A stretch of 64,000 nt of DNA from Parasponia andersonii. Its lineage: Eukaryota; Streptophyta; Magnoliopsida; Rosales; Cannabaceae. A program made the position numbers and the translations under genes. How positions within the stretch are numbered: the stretch's first letter is position 1; the number at the start of each line of letters is the position of its first letter. This document shows positions 22,936 through 36,180 of the stretch, piece after piece. Location of the stretch: contig JXTB01000337.1 in assembly GCA_002914805.1 (NCBI GenBank), positions 305,356 through 369,355 of the forward strand, in the 5' to 3' direction. Under the pieces are notes generated by a model that ran no database searches, had not been told where the DNA came from, and saw nothing but the letters and a program-made list of their open reading frames with translations.

Positions 22936-24490
22936 TTAATGGTTAAGAAAAGCAATGAAGATCATAAGCTCTTTTTTCATCGTTTTCTTGATGGACTTCT
23001 CTCTCATCCTCCAGAAAGTCTCTACTTCTACTGATGAAGGTAGTATTCGTAGATTGTCTGTAAAGAATGTAGCCCTTCTCTTCCTTTGAATAGCCAAGCA
23101 GAAAACACTTTTTTGAATTCTTATTAACTTCATCTCACACTTTTTTGCACGCGTATACTTCGTAACCTGATACCTTTAGATGCTCTAAGCCCTCTACATA
23201 GCCTATCCACATCTGAAAAGGTGTCGAAGCAACTCTATCTGATGGAAAGGAGTTGAGGATGTACGAAGTTGTCCTTAAAGTATAATTCCAGTATCTATAG
23301 GACAACAATGACTCCTTGTACATCAGCTCTATAGTTTGCTTGAGTCTGATGTTGTACCTCTCAGCAGCTCCTATACGACTATGCTCATAGATAGTTGCAT
23401 ATTCATAAGGAATAGCAAGATTGGCTAGTATTGGCCTCAGCAGGTCTCGAAGAGAATCCACATCTTCATGTTTGGCTTCAATCTTGAACTTTATGACCTT
23501 GGTGTCATGTTGCATTCATACCTTTCTATCGAACTCATGGAAAGCATTTAGGACTTCATCGTATTTCTTGAGAAAATAGACTTGACCGAAGTCCGAATAT
23601 TCATCAACAAAGGTGATAAACAATGTATGCTTATTGTAAGAAACTACCTCCATAGGTTCACAGATATGCACATGTACACACTCTAAACATGCCTCAACTT
23701 TCTCATAACGAGTAGCAAGAGGACGCTTGTACTTTACAGGCTTCTTGCAATCCTCACAGTCTATATCATTGCTGATGTCTACTTCAGGCAAGTGACCCAG
23801 CTCCATAAGTCTGCGAATTTCTGAGCATGGCATATGTCTGAGTCGCTTGTGCCAATCGATGGTGTTGCGCTTCTTCCTGATATCATTCACCATCTCTTAG
23901 AGTGTAATGCTCATGATTGAAGATGATGTACTTTGTGGCTTTGGGGTTAGGACATAAAGTCCATTCTGCATTTCTCCCATACAGTATAATAGATTATTAT
24001 AGAAGACTTTCACCTTCTTGTCAAACTCGAAGCGATATCCTTCTTTAAACATCTTTGATACCGAAAGAGCATTTAAACTAAACTCTGGTACGTAATAGCA
24101 ATCTTTCAAGAACATGGAGCTATCATTGATCTTGAGGTAGGCATCGCCTATGCCTTTTATTTGAACTCTTCGATTGTCTGTCACTTCCACATCACGACCA
24201 ACATCATTTAATTGATTTGGTTCAATGAACCATTTCTTGTCATTGCATATACTGACACTAGATCCTGAGTCCACTAGCCAGAGATCTCTTCTATCCTTAG
24301 TAGAGAGTGATTTTCTTGGCCTCCCAAATAACCTAACTATCGGATAAGCTCCTGACCTCTTTTCAGCAGAGGTATCCTCATATTGATTATTGTTCAAACT
24401 CTTTGAACGCTAAGATTTCATAAATGTCCTCGTTTTACTCCTTGTACTGTATTCCTTTGTCTTTTTCCTCTTTCTGGAAACCTTGTCCAT
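22936..24490 (-). pseudogene. Copia protease, pre-integrase and integrase remains (N2)
   Basis: Read on the minus strand: an aspartic protease block (LWLVDSGSSVSICND, about 24,285), the pre-integrase zinc region (DWHKRLRHM, CEDCKKP), and integrase pieces (TFVDEYSDFGQVY; then SRIGAAERYNIRLKQTIELM). The order is that of Ty1/copia. Several breaks; not a working gene. Confidence 0.8.
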
Positions 24491-24499
24491 CCTATGAAA

Positions 24500-27400
24500 T
24501 AATATTTCCTCAAACTACAAAATAATAAGATTCCTAATTAGTCAAAAGTCATAAAATAAATCTAATTCATAATCAAATTTAATGAATTTAATTCACAATT
24601 AAATTCTATAGGTTTAATTCTCAATTAAACACATAGGGAAAAATAATCGATACAAACATCTTTGTTTCGATTTAATTTTGCAGTAAGATAATAAACGCCT
24701 CAACAAGAGTGTTCATTATCTTAAGTAAAATAATAAATACCTCAACAAGGGTATTAATTATCAGGAATGAACTTTGACAAAATCACCAACTCTTATAATT
24801 TATCAATCAAAGTAACTGATTTAAAATTAGTAGATAATTCGTGCAAATTATTGGAGTACATTTAAAGTAAAATAAGAAAACATAAATGTTATGACATATA
24901 ATCAAACAAGAAGATTATGTGTTATGCTCTTATTGGTCATTTGGAAACTAAGAATAAACTATGGACAAGTATACAAATTATGATCCTCCTAATACTCGAC
25001 TAAGTTTGCTAGTTTATCTGAATATAAAAGAATTTAGAATACTTAACATTAAATCTATCAAGATAAAATGCTTGTGTAAGAATCCCTAATACTGTCACAA
25101 ATATTCAAAGTATTTTAACTTACCATAGATCACAAGTTACCTACGGGTAATTATGTGAATCTACAAATTAAATGTGAACAATTCACTTTAGACAAAAAGA
25201 CAAATATCTCATATTCCAGTTTGCTAATTACTCTATTTATCGGTTCATAGAATTACTAACATAGCTCCTACGAGAGGTTAATAGTATCCTATGTTGAGTG
25301 TGTAACCGTCATTTCAATTTACAAGCTTTCTTAAACAATACAGTCTCCTACGGGAGATTAGTACGTAAAGTCCACTCGCAAATTTATCCTAAGAGACTCA
25401 ATACTAGTAATACCTAGAGCTCAGCAAGATTCTAAGGCGAGGCACATCTTTAGAACGATTGAACCAATAATGGAGATTATGGATATCTCATACCCGCTCT
25501 CATTCAATCTTTAGGGATCCTGATTTTACCTAGTTATCTAACTTATTTAGTAACCACAAAATCAATTATGTATATCCAATTATGTGACTTAAAGAGAATG
25601 AGCTAATTTAAGACATTATGACATACTATAATAAACATGGTACTATGATCAAAACAATTACTGTCTAAAGCCAAAGTGCTAACACTATAATATTATACAT
25701 CTCATGTATATGAAATTAGACAGTAAAAGCATACAAGACGTAACGATCCAATAAGAAGGTCTGTGGATTGTAAATCATTCAAGCAAAACTTTTACAGAAG
25801 AAAATTCAATTGTTTAGTCAACAATCTTTCAACCAAAAATAAATAATTGAAATTCTGTATTTAAACCAAGTCTTCTATTAAACATTAGTTTTGAAAAATA
25901 GACTAAGAAACTTTAACTGCTAAATTATTCAACCAATAATTTTAAAGATTCTTAGTAATAGAATTTAATCAAATTAAATTCCAAGTGCATTTATAAAAAT
26001 AAGTAAACAGTTATAAAAAAATATTTTTGTATAAAAGTTTTACAAATAATTATAAATGCAAATAATGAATATAAACAACTTTATANTATCAAAAAGCCTT
26101 TATCACATAAAATAATACCATAATTATCTCATAATTAACAATATTTTATGTCAAATACCACCGCATAAAATATTACCATAATTATCACATATTTAAAATA
26201 TTTTATTAAACAGCATTTTAATCTCATTAAAATCAAGCTCCAATTTCCTTGTAAATCATGAAAACAAAATAATTATCCTTGTACTAATATTATCCTTTTA
26301 ATTAATATAATTAATCTCATTAATTATTAATCATCTTAATAATTATTAAATAATAAAAATTAATCAAATTAATAATTATTAAATAATAATACGAAAAATT
26401 AAATAAATTCAACTAATTCTTGTCTAAATTTAAAAATATCAAATATTTTTTAAATTATTGACTTATTAGGATAATTTAAATAATTAGAAAATAAATCACA
26501 TTTATTATCTAATTTTTAATTAATTAAGAATTAATTAATTTATCTAATCCTATCTTAATCTCATTAAGATACTATCTTAAACTCATTAAAATCTAAAACG
26601 GATAATAAAAGATAATTACTTTTAATTATAGAAATCCTATTTCTGTAACTGTGATTAGAAAAGATTAATTACAATATTCTAAATTAGGAAATAATTAAAA
26701 CTCTTTTAATTAATCCTAATTAATTAGAAACTTATAACTCATATAATGTTTATATATTTATCTAGTATTTATATCTAATTATAATCAAATAATTCTAATA
26801 ATTAAATAATGATCATATCTAAATTTAATTGTAATAGAAATATAATCATTATTAAATTTCTATTATTAATTATTTTAATTATAAAAAGATATAAATTTTC
26901 TAATTAATTAATCCTATTAATTAATTACCTAATTAATCTCATTAATTAGTTGTCTAATTAATCTTATTAATCAGTAGAGTTACCAATCTAATTAGTTTTC
27001 TTTAACTATATTCTAATTACTATAATTAGAATAGTTACTAGATAAATTGTTATTACAATTAACTATTGAATATTAATCTAATTAAATTCAAATCTTTTCT
27101 ATCCTAATTAATCTCATTAATTATGAATTTAAATAAGCTATGGATAGTAATTATTTAAATCTAATCTAATTAGATTTAGTTTCAAATTAAATTCAAAAAC
27201 TATATCTTAATTTAAATTAAATTTAAATTAAAGATAATTACTAAAATTAAATTATTCATATTTAAACTATCATGATTCATGGATAATTATCTAATCATAT
27301 TTAATCACATTAAATATCATATTAATTTGAATAGTTGTTACTTATTTAAATTCGAAATTTAAATAAAACTGATAGGAAACCTTATCTGATTTCAAAAATT

Positions 27401-28060
27401 AGTAAATATCCTATTCAAATTCAAATTAACTATTAGATTTATCATAAATAATTATCTAATCATATCTAATCTCATTAAATATCTAATTAATTTGAATAAT
27501 CATTATCTATTTAAATTCAAAATTCAAATAATATAGATAACATAGAAAATCTTATCCAATTTCAAAAATTAGTAGATTTCCTATTCAAATTCAAATTAAC
27601 TTTTAGATAATATCCTATTTATCTAATTAAATCAAATTTAAAATAGGATAAATCAAAAATAGATAACTATCCTAATCTAATTTGAATAGTTTCCTATTTT
27701 AAAATTTGAATTCAAATTAAATAATTATCTAATTAATTAACTAATTATTTAATTTAGAAAAAATTGGTAGTAGCAGAAACACTACCACCGTCGGCCTACG
27801 GGCCATCACTGCCCGAAAGGGCGGCGAAAAACGGAGCAACGGGTGGTATCAGGGTGGGNTTCAGGAATACCCAAACCTAATTTTGCTAGAATCACAATCC
27901 ACAATTTTTTTCACCATGCAAAAATCAATAGTGTACGTAATTAAATATCATTCATTACCATGAATCATTTAACTATCATAAATAAAAATTGTTCAAATTC
28001 AATCACATAACCTAGATATTCAATTCTAGATTAATATTATGCTATATATACGAACCTACG
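24500..28060 (-). repeat. Long AT-rich leader of N2 with a small GC-rich spot
   Basis: About 3.5 kb of non-coding DNA between primer-binding site and coding part. It is mostly A/T, with the conserved block at 25,130-25,560 and a compact GC-rich spot at 27,775-27,865 (CGTCGGCCTACGGGCC, CCCGAAAGGGCGGCG) close to the primer-binding site. The order GC spot, AT sector, conserved block, coding part matches that of N1. Confidence 0.65.
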
Positions 28061-28074
28061 CTCTTGATACCAAT

Positions 28075-29881
28075 TATTGGTATATTGACCTAACACTTAG
28101 GAAAAACATGCATGCATGCAGATATGGAAAATACATAATCATATCATGAACGCAGCAGAAAAATAGCTGATTTAGGTTTTAAAATTTTACATGAAAATAG
28201 TTTTTATAACCATATAACATACATGTATCATATACAGGATCATGTACAACATGAATCAAATCTAGATACAAAAACCCTAGAGATGAGATTAGGGTTTACC
28301 TCTTGTAGCGTGTTCGCGTGTTCCTCCTTGATCTCCTATTGATGGTGATCAAACCTTTAACCCTAGATCTTCTTGTCTATACTCTTGTTCTTGGTTGACG
28401 AAGTGAGTAGACACCAAGTCGAAACCTTCGTTGGAGAACGATCAAGAACACCTTCTTGATCCTATGGAACACCGGGATGTGAGATGAGACTATGAGATTG
28501 TGGAAAACCGTTTTTACTCTCACTTAGCCTAGGTTGGCTGAATTTTCTCTCCCTCTCCCTGTGTCTTATGCATTTGACTCCTTAGAGTTACTGTGTAGTT
28601 TTTTTCTCTCATATATCTTATATATATGGGACCAAAAACTGCTAACCCTAGTTCAATTAGGATTAGGCTTGTTCTCCAATTTGGGCTTTGGGTGTATTTT
28701 TATAAATATGTCCAACTCTTGAAACTTATTTATAAAAATACCAACATCTGTGCAGAATCATTATTTACACAGTTTCATGAAACTTATTTCATAAATACCA
28801 CCAACTAATTAATGAGCTTAATTGAGCTAGACAAGAGACCTAATGGATCCAAATAATCTAAGCTCTAATAATATGATAAATACGTAATAACTCTTATTAT
28901 GGTATTTATATAAATATTATTAGTAAAGGGGACACTCCACTAAAGGTCCAATACTGCACTCTTAGATTAAATGTCGTGCCTTTTATAGAGGTTTAATCAA
29001 CTAACCTTGATTAACCGATCCATCTAGCATATTCTATATCACATATATAATCCCTATACAATGCCATAGTTGGATAGGTAAAATTTCCGTAATACCCTTC
29101 CAACACCTATTTACCTTTAAGTTACTACTTTTCTATCAAAGAATAATGTTGTCGATAATTTTGTTCTCAATAGCCATTTAGACAAAATTATCAACCAATT
29201 CACAAAGTGAATACTAAGATCTTAGATTTAATTATTTCATGAATCTTGAAAGAACCTAAAGTGGCATTAATATATAGTGTCCTTAACTATTTGGTGTTCC
29301 CATCAATTCATAAGCCATAACCTCCAATATACTAGTTCACCTCTAACTTTATAGAGGTTAGTCTTTTAACAAATCCAAAAGCTATAACCCATGAAAGCAA
29401 GTCCAGTTAAACATCAAGGATTAAGATTTAAATTATAAGAGCTAGTTTGTGAGAATATAAGAATTGAATTATAGTACTCCAATTCTTTATATTACCTAGT
29501 CCAGTTTAATACACATAACTTGTTTATGTTGTATTAGTGTTTCTATCAGAAGTCAGATACTTCAATGATTTGAGATATATCATTCCCATTGAGATAGACA
29601 AATACTACAACCTATGGTAAATAAAGTATTCCATCTTTATTTATAGATTGTAAACTGCTTCATTTAGACTTAGATAAAGAAACAAGTCCCCCCATAATTA
29701 ACACTTAATCATGTTTGTTTTTTTTATACACATATAAAGTCATGGAATCTTTTTCATATGAATAAACTATTCAACGAAAATAGTTTAATCTCGCAAATAT
29801 CATAATTTCATATAAGAGATAGTTGTTTATACTCAAAAGGGTAAAATTAGAAATCTGCTTTTTAGGGCAAAAATCCCAACA
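28075..29881 (-). repeat. 5' LTR of copia N2
   Basis: The other member of the N2 LTR pair, followed at once by the target duplication ATAAG (29,882-29,886). It is longer than its partner by an extra stretch at about 29,035-29,150. Confidence 0.85.
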
Positions 29882-29886
29882 ATAAG

Positions 29887-30150
29887 AACTATATGCTTAT
29901 CTATTTTGGAGAAAGATTTATGTAAGATATATTAATTCAGATGCTCGATCTAAAAATAGACTCTAAAGGATTAACCTTTTGTTATGTGTTAACCCTAGTA
30001 GGGAGATGTTATAATGAGTAATATAGCCTCAGTAGAAGAACCTTGCTAATCTATTTACCAAATCTTTAACAGTCAAAGTATTTGAGGATCACCTAGAAAT
30101 AATGAGACTACAAAATATATTAAGTCTGCTTTAAAGGGAAAGTGGGAGAT
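29887..30150 (+). pseudogene. Copia RNase H end of N1 (right of N2)
   Basis: Decayed 3' end of pol, ending in the polypurine tract AAAGTGGGAGAT at 30,139-30,150, immediately before the LTR at 30,151. It shows that N2 landed near the end of the N1 coding region. Confidence 0.6.
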
Positions 30151-31115
30151 TGTTGGAAATATGCCCTAGAAAGTAGTTTCTTTGTTTGGTATTTTAAACA
30201 ATGCTTATTGGATTTATGTGTTATCTATTTGTTGTTAATAAATTTCATATTATGTCGCTATTATATACATATAATATTTATGTTTTCTATTATGCAAACA
30301 TCTAAAAGTTTCTATAACTAATAATGAGTAATAAAGAATTATTTATGTGAAGTGTTCACGTGTGGGAGACTAAGTTCTTTATTTTATTATGTCAAAATTA
30401 AAAGTTTATATTCTGCAAATAAAGATAGAATACTTTGTTTTACTATAGAAAGTATTGTTGTCTATTTCAACGAGATTGATGAAGTCTCTAATTATCAAAG
30501 TATCTGACTTCAGATAAAAATATTAGTACTTTATAAGAAAGTTATAAGTGCATTGAACTGGACCAAGTGAAAATAGAATTTGAGGTTAAGTGTCGTAACT
30601 TAATATTCTATCTTTCACTAATCTAGTACTATTGCAAGATTACCTTAATCCTAGTGATTGTCGGACTTGCTTTCATGAGTTTTATCTTTTTGACTTATTA
30701 ATGGGCTAGTTCTGATTATATGATTCGAACTCCGGTATCTTGGAAGATAAGATTTGTGAATTGATGAGAATGTCTTTCATAATTTGGACACCATGTATGT
30801 AATGTTACTTTGAGTTTTTTTAAGGACTTAGATAATAAAAAGCCAGACATCAGGTATTCACTTTGTGAATTTAACTGTGTTTATGTAGGCAGTTACAAAT
30901 ACCGTAGTCAATTATTATCTATTAGATGAAAAATGGTAACTCAAAGATAAATATATACTAGAAGGTTAATACGGTAATTTTATCTCACTAGTACGACATT
31001 ATATGAGGGTATATCTATAGGTATAGTATATGCTAAATGAATCAAGTTAATTAAAATGTTAATTAGCTTTACAGAAAATATATAACATTTAGTCTAAGAG
31101 TGCAATATTGGACTA
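30151..31115 (+). repeat. Right LTR copy of N1 (shorter)
   Basis: Starts TGTTGGAAATATGCCC and tracks the left LTR (11,055-12,011) to about 31,115, where the sequence passes directly into the integrase of element O. Confidence 0.7.
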
Positions 31116-33640
31116 GTACTTTATCATATTCATAGACGATTATTCTCGCTATGAGTACATAAACTTAATTTATGATAAGTCACAATAACTGGATGTATTT
31201 AAGGCTTATAAAGTTAAGGTTGAAAATTAGCTTGATAAGAAAATTAAGGATGTCAAATCTTATTGTGGTGGTGAGTATTACGGTCAGTATGATGGATCAG
31301 GTGAACAATGTCCAGGGCCCTTTGCTAAGTATTTAGAAGAGTGTGACATTGTCCCGTAATACACTATGCCTCGGAAACCTAGGATGAATAGTATTGCTGA
31401 ATGATGCAATAGGACACTAAAAGATATGGTAAGGAGTATGATCAGTCATTCTACCTTATCAGAATCACTATGGGGAGATATACTCAAAACTGCAGCATAT
31501 ATCCTTAACAAAGTACCAAGCAAAGTAGTAGCAAAAATTCCTTATGAATTCTGGATTGGGCAAAAGCCCAGTATAAATCACTTACACATATGGGGTTGTC
31601 CAGCTAAGGCAAGGCCTTATAGGCCGAATGAAAAAAAACTAGATTCAAGAAGTGTAAACTGCTACTTTATAGATCTAGAGGCCATAAGTTTTATGATCCC
31701 ACAGTAAAGTTTTTTTTTAGACGAGAAATGCTAAATTTTTTGAGGATATTGAGTTTAGGAGGGAAGATAAGGTTAGGGACATTGTCTTTTAAGAGGAATT
31801 CATTTCTCTTCCTATGGTTACTACTGACAATGGTCAGGACACTTAGGATCTTATTCCTGACAATAACATTATTCAAGATACAATCACTCCAGTTCAAGAT
31901 AATATTCAAGAGGTTCCTATCTCAGTTGAGGCAAATGCTTATGTAGAGCAAACTCAACAGCCTCAAGAACTAGTATTTTTAAGGAGGTCCACAAGAGAAA
32001 GGAAAAGTGTGATTCTAGATGAATATGCCGTATATCTCCAGGAATAGGAGTTTGATATTGGGATAGTGGAAGATGATCCAATCAATTAACACAAGTCAAA
32101 CAGAGTTCCAATTTTCAAAGTGGATTGATGCTATGAATGAGGAAATGAAGTCTATGAGAGACAATGATGTTTGAGATCTTGTCAAATTACCTGAAGGTTT
32201 GAAGCCTATTAGTTGTAAATGGATATTTAAGACCAAATGGGATTTGAAAGGTAATTTTGAGAGATATAAGGCACGTCTTATTGCTAAAGACTTTACTCAG
32301 AAGAAAGGTATTAACTTTAAAGTGACCTTCTCTCTAATTGCTTCGAAGGACTCCTTTAGAGGTATTATGGCACTTATGGCTCATTATGACCTTGAGCTTC
32401 ACCAGATGGACTTTAAGACAACGTTTCTTAATGAAGACATTGATGAAACGATATATATGATGCAACCAAAAAACTTTGTATCTGGAGATCTAAAGTCTAT
32501 AGTTTCCAAACTTAAGAAGTCTATCTATGGTCTCAAGCAGACTTCCCATCAATAGTATCACAAATTTCATGAGGTAATTCTTTCATTTGGTTTTGAGGTG
32601 AATCTTGTTGATGATTGTATATATCATAAATTCAGTGGGAATAAGTTTGTCTTCCTGGTACTTTATGTTAATGATATACTACTGGAAAGTAATGATATAG
32701 GCTTATTGCACGATGCTAAGAGATTTCTTACGAAGAATTTTGAAATGAAAGATTTTGGAGGTGCCTCTTTTGTATTAGGTATATAGATACACCGAGATCG
32801 CTCTCTAGGTATCATTGGATTATCACAAAAGAGCTATATCGAGAGGATGCTTAGTAGGTTTGGTATGGATAAGTGTGCATCAACAGATACTCTAGCATCT
32901 AAAGGAAATAAATTTAGTCTCAGCCAAAGTCCCAAGAATGATATTGATAAAGAAATCATGCAATAGTTTCCTTATGCTTCAGCCATAGGGAATCTGATGT
33001 ATGCACAAGTATGTATGCGTCTGGATCTAGCGTTCATAGTTGACATGTTAGGCAGATATATGAGTAACCCTAGAATGGATAATTGAAAGGCAGTAAAGAG
33101 GGTTATGAGGTACTTATAAAGAACAAAGGATTACATGTTCACTTATCAAAGATTAGATATTTTGGAGATCATTGGATACTCTTACTCTAATTTTGCAAGA
33201 TGTCTAGATAATAAAAGATCCACATCGGGTTATGTCTTTCTTTTTGCTGAAGGAACTATTTCCTGGAAGAGTTCTAAGTAGACACTTATGGCTACTTCAA
33301 CTATGGAAGCATAATTCATAACTTGTTATGAGGCATCTAATTAGGGAATATGGCTACGAAACTTTGCTACCGGCTGCACGTTATAAATAACATTGAAATG
33401 CTATTGAAACTTTATCGTGATAATAACTCGACAGTCTTATATTCCAACAACAACAAGAGCTCAACAAAGTCAAAGCATATTAACATTAAGTTCCCATCTA
33501 TGTAAGAAAGAGTTCAAAGTCGTTTAGTGTCAATTGAGCATATCGGTACAAACTCCACGATAGCGGATCTGCTCACCTAAGGTCTTTCACGAACAAATTG
33601 CTCATACGGTTGTTGTATTTTTGGATAGTGTATAATTTTA
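31113..33640 (+). pseudogene. Copia integrase, reverse transcriptase and RNase H remains (element O)
   Basis: Integrase is seen from 31,113 (FIDDYSRY) through [17 protein letters not shown] and the WGCPA motif. The reverse transcriptase follows from about 32,199 (KPISCKWIFKTKWDLKGNFE; MDFKTTFLN), with FLVLYVNDILL at about 32,650. RNase H remains lie at 33,170-33,600. It is TNT1-94-like. Broken, with many breaks. Confidence 0.8.
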
Positions 33641-33649
33641 GTGGGAGTT

Positions 33650-34601
33650 TGTAATTTGGTTTAGATGCTTATTATCTGACACTTGTTTATAGTTGTATAC
33701 TGCAGTATTTTGGTTATTGATGGATTTTTTTATAGACTCTGCTCAATTTTAAAATATGATGTATTTCATATTTTTTTTGCTTTCCTACTGTGGTTTAACA
33801 ATAAAGTATGTAGTAATGCACTAAAAGGGAAAGACTAAGATCGATCCCAATAAAGTTTGGATGGACCAGTTAGAAATAGGCATAGTGAATCCGGTCGATT
33901 TGTGTCATTCGAGTATATAGTACGGTGATCATTGGAGGTTCTAATTACCATCCAAATAAGTGCAACGACAAGTGCTTTGGTTTCGTGCTGATATGTCTGA
34001 TGGACGGAATTGTAACTTCAAGGATATTCAGGAATAATATGGTAATTTCATGACCATATTTCAGTTTGTAATACAATTATGTACAATGCATATGTGACCC
34101 AAGTAGGAAATTGTTAGGAAATTCTATTTTCTATATTGGGCCACATATTTTAAACAATTGTATTGGGTTATATTATTCTTAAGCAGACCTAATAAGTGAT
34201 TTAATTAAGGCTGGATTGAGATATCCAACTAAGTATGGATACTAATGTGGATACTTTGTTAGTCACTTAGTTGAGTTTGATGAATATCTAACATAAACTA
34301 TTTAAAGAACCTATTAGGGTTATGGTCTCTACAGCCAAATATCAAGTACGCTCAATTCCCTATAACCTACTTTCAGTTACAGAGAACTCTATCTGAGTGA
34401 CATTAGGCTTTAGGTTGTAGAAGATCAAAACCCTCAAGACATCATCTCTTGTTTATGCTTCTGCCTTCGATCTCTTCATTTTTAATCCTCTATAGAGTAG
34501 CCATTGACTCAGGTATATTCAATAAACGATAACCTATCAATTTAGCATGAATGATTTACAGTTTCTATTTGGTTTATTTGCAATCCTATTATCATCCAAC
34601 A
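33650..34601 (+). repeat. Probable 3' LTR of element O
   Basis: A purine tract (TTTAGTGGGAGTTT) at 33,637-33,650 marks the left edge. The right edge is taken at ATCATCCAACA (34,591-34,601), the expected CA end. The partner LTR was not convincingly found, so both edges are approximate. Confidence 0.45.
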
Positions 34602-34606
34602 GTGTA

Positions 34607-34610
<4 letters not shown>

Positions 34611-34639
<29 letters not shown>
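34611..34639. repeat. (TA)n microsatellite
   Basis: A run of alternating TA at the right edge of the copia nest. Confidence 0.95.
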
Positions 34640-34642
<3 letters not shown>

Positions 34643-34710
34643 AAAAAGGCTTTTTAATACAAAGATGTCTAAACTCATAATAATTTAATAAAATTAACTT
34701 GAACTCAATT

Positions 34711-35505
34711 TTTTGGAGCAAAATCCCTAAAGAATTTCTTAATATTAGTTTTGTTACCAAAAAAAAAAAAGTGTTTCCGTTTATTTTTTTTTATGGTTAG
34801 GTCCTCATTCTTTTATTTGTTGCTTTTAGCTTCTCATTTTATATTTTTATTTCACATTAATTACTTTTATTCTTTTTAGTCCAAACCTGTTGTTGATTAG
34901 CATTTGCCTAAAATATACTCATCTCAAGGATAATATTAGAAATAAAGAGAAATTATTATTTCATTTTTTGAAATAAGAAAAGAGAGTTAGGTTATCATTT
35001 TCGTTCAAGATAAAGGGAGAAATTAGAAAATTTATATGGTTCTAATATGGATCTACTATGGTCCAAGTGTTCATATATTTAGAAGAGATGTATATGAATA
35101 CTTGGATCTAGTAGATTTATACTGGAACTATATAAAATTTTGGTAATATTTTTTTATAGATATATTCATACTCGGACCAAAGTGGATTTATATTGGAACT
35201 ATATAAAATTTTTCAATTTTTTACACTTGTCTTCAACGAAAATGATAATCTATCTCATTTTTTTTTTCCTAAAAGAAAGTAAATAATTTTCTTTTATTTC
35301 TAATTTTACGCTTATTGTGATAAGCACATTTTAGCTAATTAACAGCAGTATCAAACAGAAGAGATTAAAAGTGATTAACGTGAAACAAAATTCTAATAAT
35401 GAAGATATAAAAATCACAAATAAAAGAATGTGGATTTAACTGGAAAAAAAACTAACAGAAATACTTTTTTTTTCTAGCAAGATGAATATTAAGGAACTGG
35501 GGTTA
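34711..35505. repeat. Foldback (MITE-like) element, arms of ~380-400 bp
   Basis: The left half is an imperfect reverse complement of the right half over almost its whole length, centred near 35,110. Matched blocks include TTATCATTTTCGTT (35,000) with AACGAAAATGATAA (35,235), and TCATTCTTTTATTTG (34,806) with CAAATAAAAGAATG (35,418). GGATCTACTATGGTCCAAG (about 35,050) matches CTCGGACCAAAGTGGATTT (about 35,172). There is no coding content. A 9-bp flanking duplication (CAATTTTTT and CAATAATTT) is possible but weak. Confidence 0.7.
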
Positions 35506-35960
35506 TTTTGGGATGTGACAATAATTTATAATTAGTCACTAACTAAAAATATTAAGTCATAATTAATGTGATAATGATACAATATGATGATAATTAAAAA
35601 AATATGATGTGTCAAAATTACACGAGGAGTTTGAAATTTTAAGATAAGTGTCAAATTTTTATTGGACAATTGCCAAACATTAAGTAAATAAAGACAAAAG
35701 CTTCATCAAATCAAAAGGAGCCAAATGTCACTTTCTCAGGTGTCACGTCAAAATTGTATTGGCCACCTCTGCTACATATGTGTCAACATCTGAGGGCTTG
35801 GGGATGACACCTCCTAGAACCTAGCTAAGGTGTCCATGAATTGCCACGTTAAATGCCCGAGCTTATCTCTTTTACGCCTATAAATATGGGTCTCTACGAT
35901 ATATAAAGAGGGAACCCTGATATAAAAGATACGAATTCAATACTCTTTTTTTCTGATACT
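35495..35960 (+). repeat. LTR-like piece with TATA box
   Basis: Starts GGTTATTTTGGGATGTGACA and shares about 120 bp with good identity, plus weaker similarity to about 35,830, with 13,063-13,430 in inverted orientation. Further on, CGCCTATAAATATGGG (TATA at about 35,879) and ATATATAAAGAGG look like an LTR promoter. From 35,960 to 37,070 there is otherwise only AT-rich DNA with the small repeats listed separately. Confidence 0.45.
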
Positions 35961-36110
35961 TTCCAATACATATGGATCTCTTTCCTTCACACGAATTCCA
36001 AAGCTTGTCATTATACCTCTCTTTCATTAATTATCTTTTCCTTTTTATTCTAACTCACCAACGAAATCAAACTCATATGCATATATGATTTATTCTCTCT
36101 CATTCCTGTA

Positions 36111-36180
36111 GCTATCGAATTACCATTAACATTTTCTTTTGGTTCGCTATCGAATTACCATTAACATTTTCTTTTTGTTC
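36111..36180. repeat. 35-bp tandem duplication
   Basis: GCTATCGAATTACCATTAAC plus ATTTTCTTTTGGTTC is repeated head to tail (36,111-36,145 and 36,146-36,180) with a single difference, so it is recent. Confidence 0.9.

Larger units (their letters stand above)
21133..29881 (-). mobile_element. Ty1/copia fossil N2 (youngest of the nest), minus strand, with TSD
   Basis: The LTRs are 21,133-22,825 (3') and 28,075-29,881 (5'). The 5-bp target duplication ATAAG is at 21,128-21,132 and 29,882-29,886. On the minus strand the primer-binding site ATTGGTATCAAGAG (about 28,061-28,074) abuts the 5' LTR. It resembles the initiator-Met site TGGTATCAGAGC. The purine tract AAGTGGGAGAT (22,826-22,836) abuts the 3' LTR. 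I counted about 14 differences in the first 195 aligned LTR bases, so the age is of the order of a few million years at usual plant rates. It is broken. Protease and integrase parts are recognisable; I recognised no reverse transcriptase. Confidence 0.85.
11055..31115 (+). mobile_element. Ty1/copia fossil N1, inserted in O and itself split by N2
   Basis: The left LTR is 11,055-12,699 and a shorter right LTR copy is about 30,151-31,115. The purine tract AAAGTGGGAGAT sits just before the right LTR. Pol remains run 18,690-21,127 and 29,887-30,150. The two LTRs differ at roughly 10% of the first 300 aligned bases by my hand count, so N1 is older than N2. The leader region (12,700-18,690) is unusually long and contains foreign material. 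Broken, many breaks. Confidence 0.65.
10180..34601 (+). mobile_element. Ty1/copia fossil O (outermost, oldest of the nest), split by insertions
   Basis: A TNT1-94-like copia element whose parts lie on either side of a large insertion. A gag part is at 10,180-11,054, a pol part at 31,113-33,640 and a 3' LTR at about 33,650-34,601. The left LTR is uncertain. The only hint is a 22-bp identity between 9475-9496 and 34,396-34,417. It is badly broken, with many breaks, and is the oldest layer by nesting order. Confidence 0.6.
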
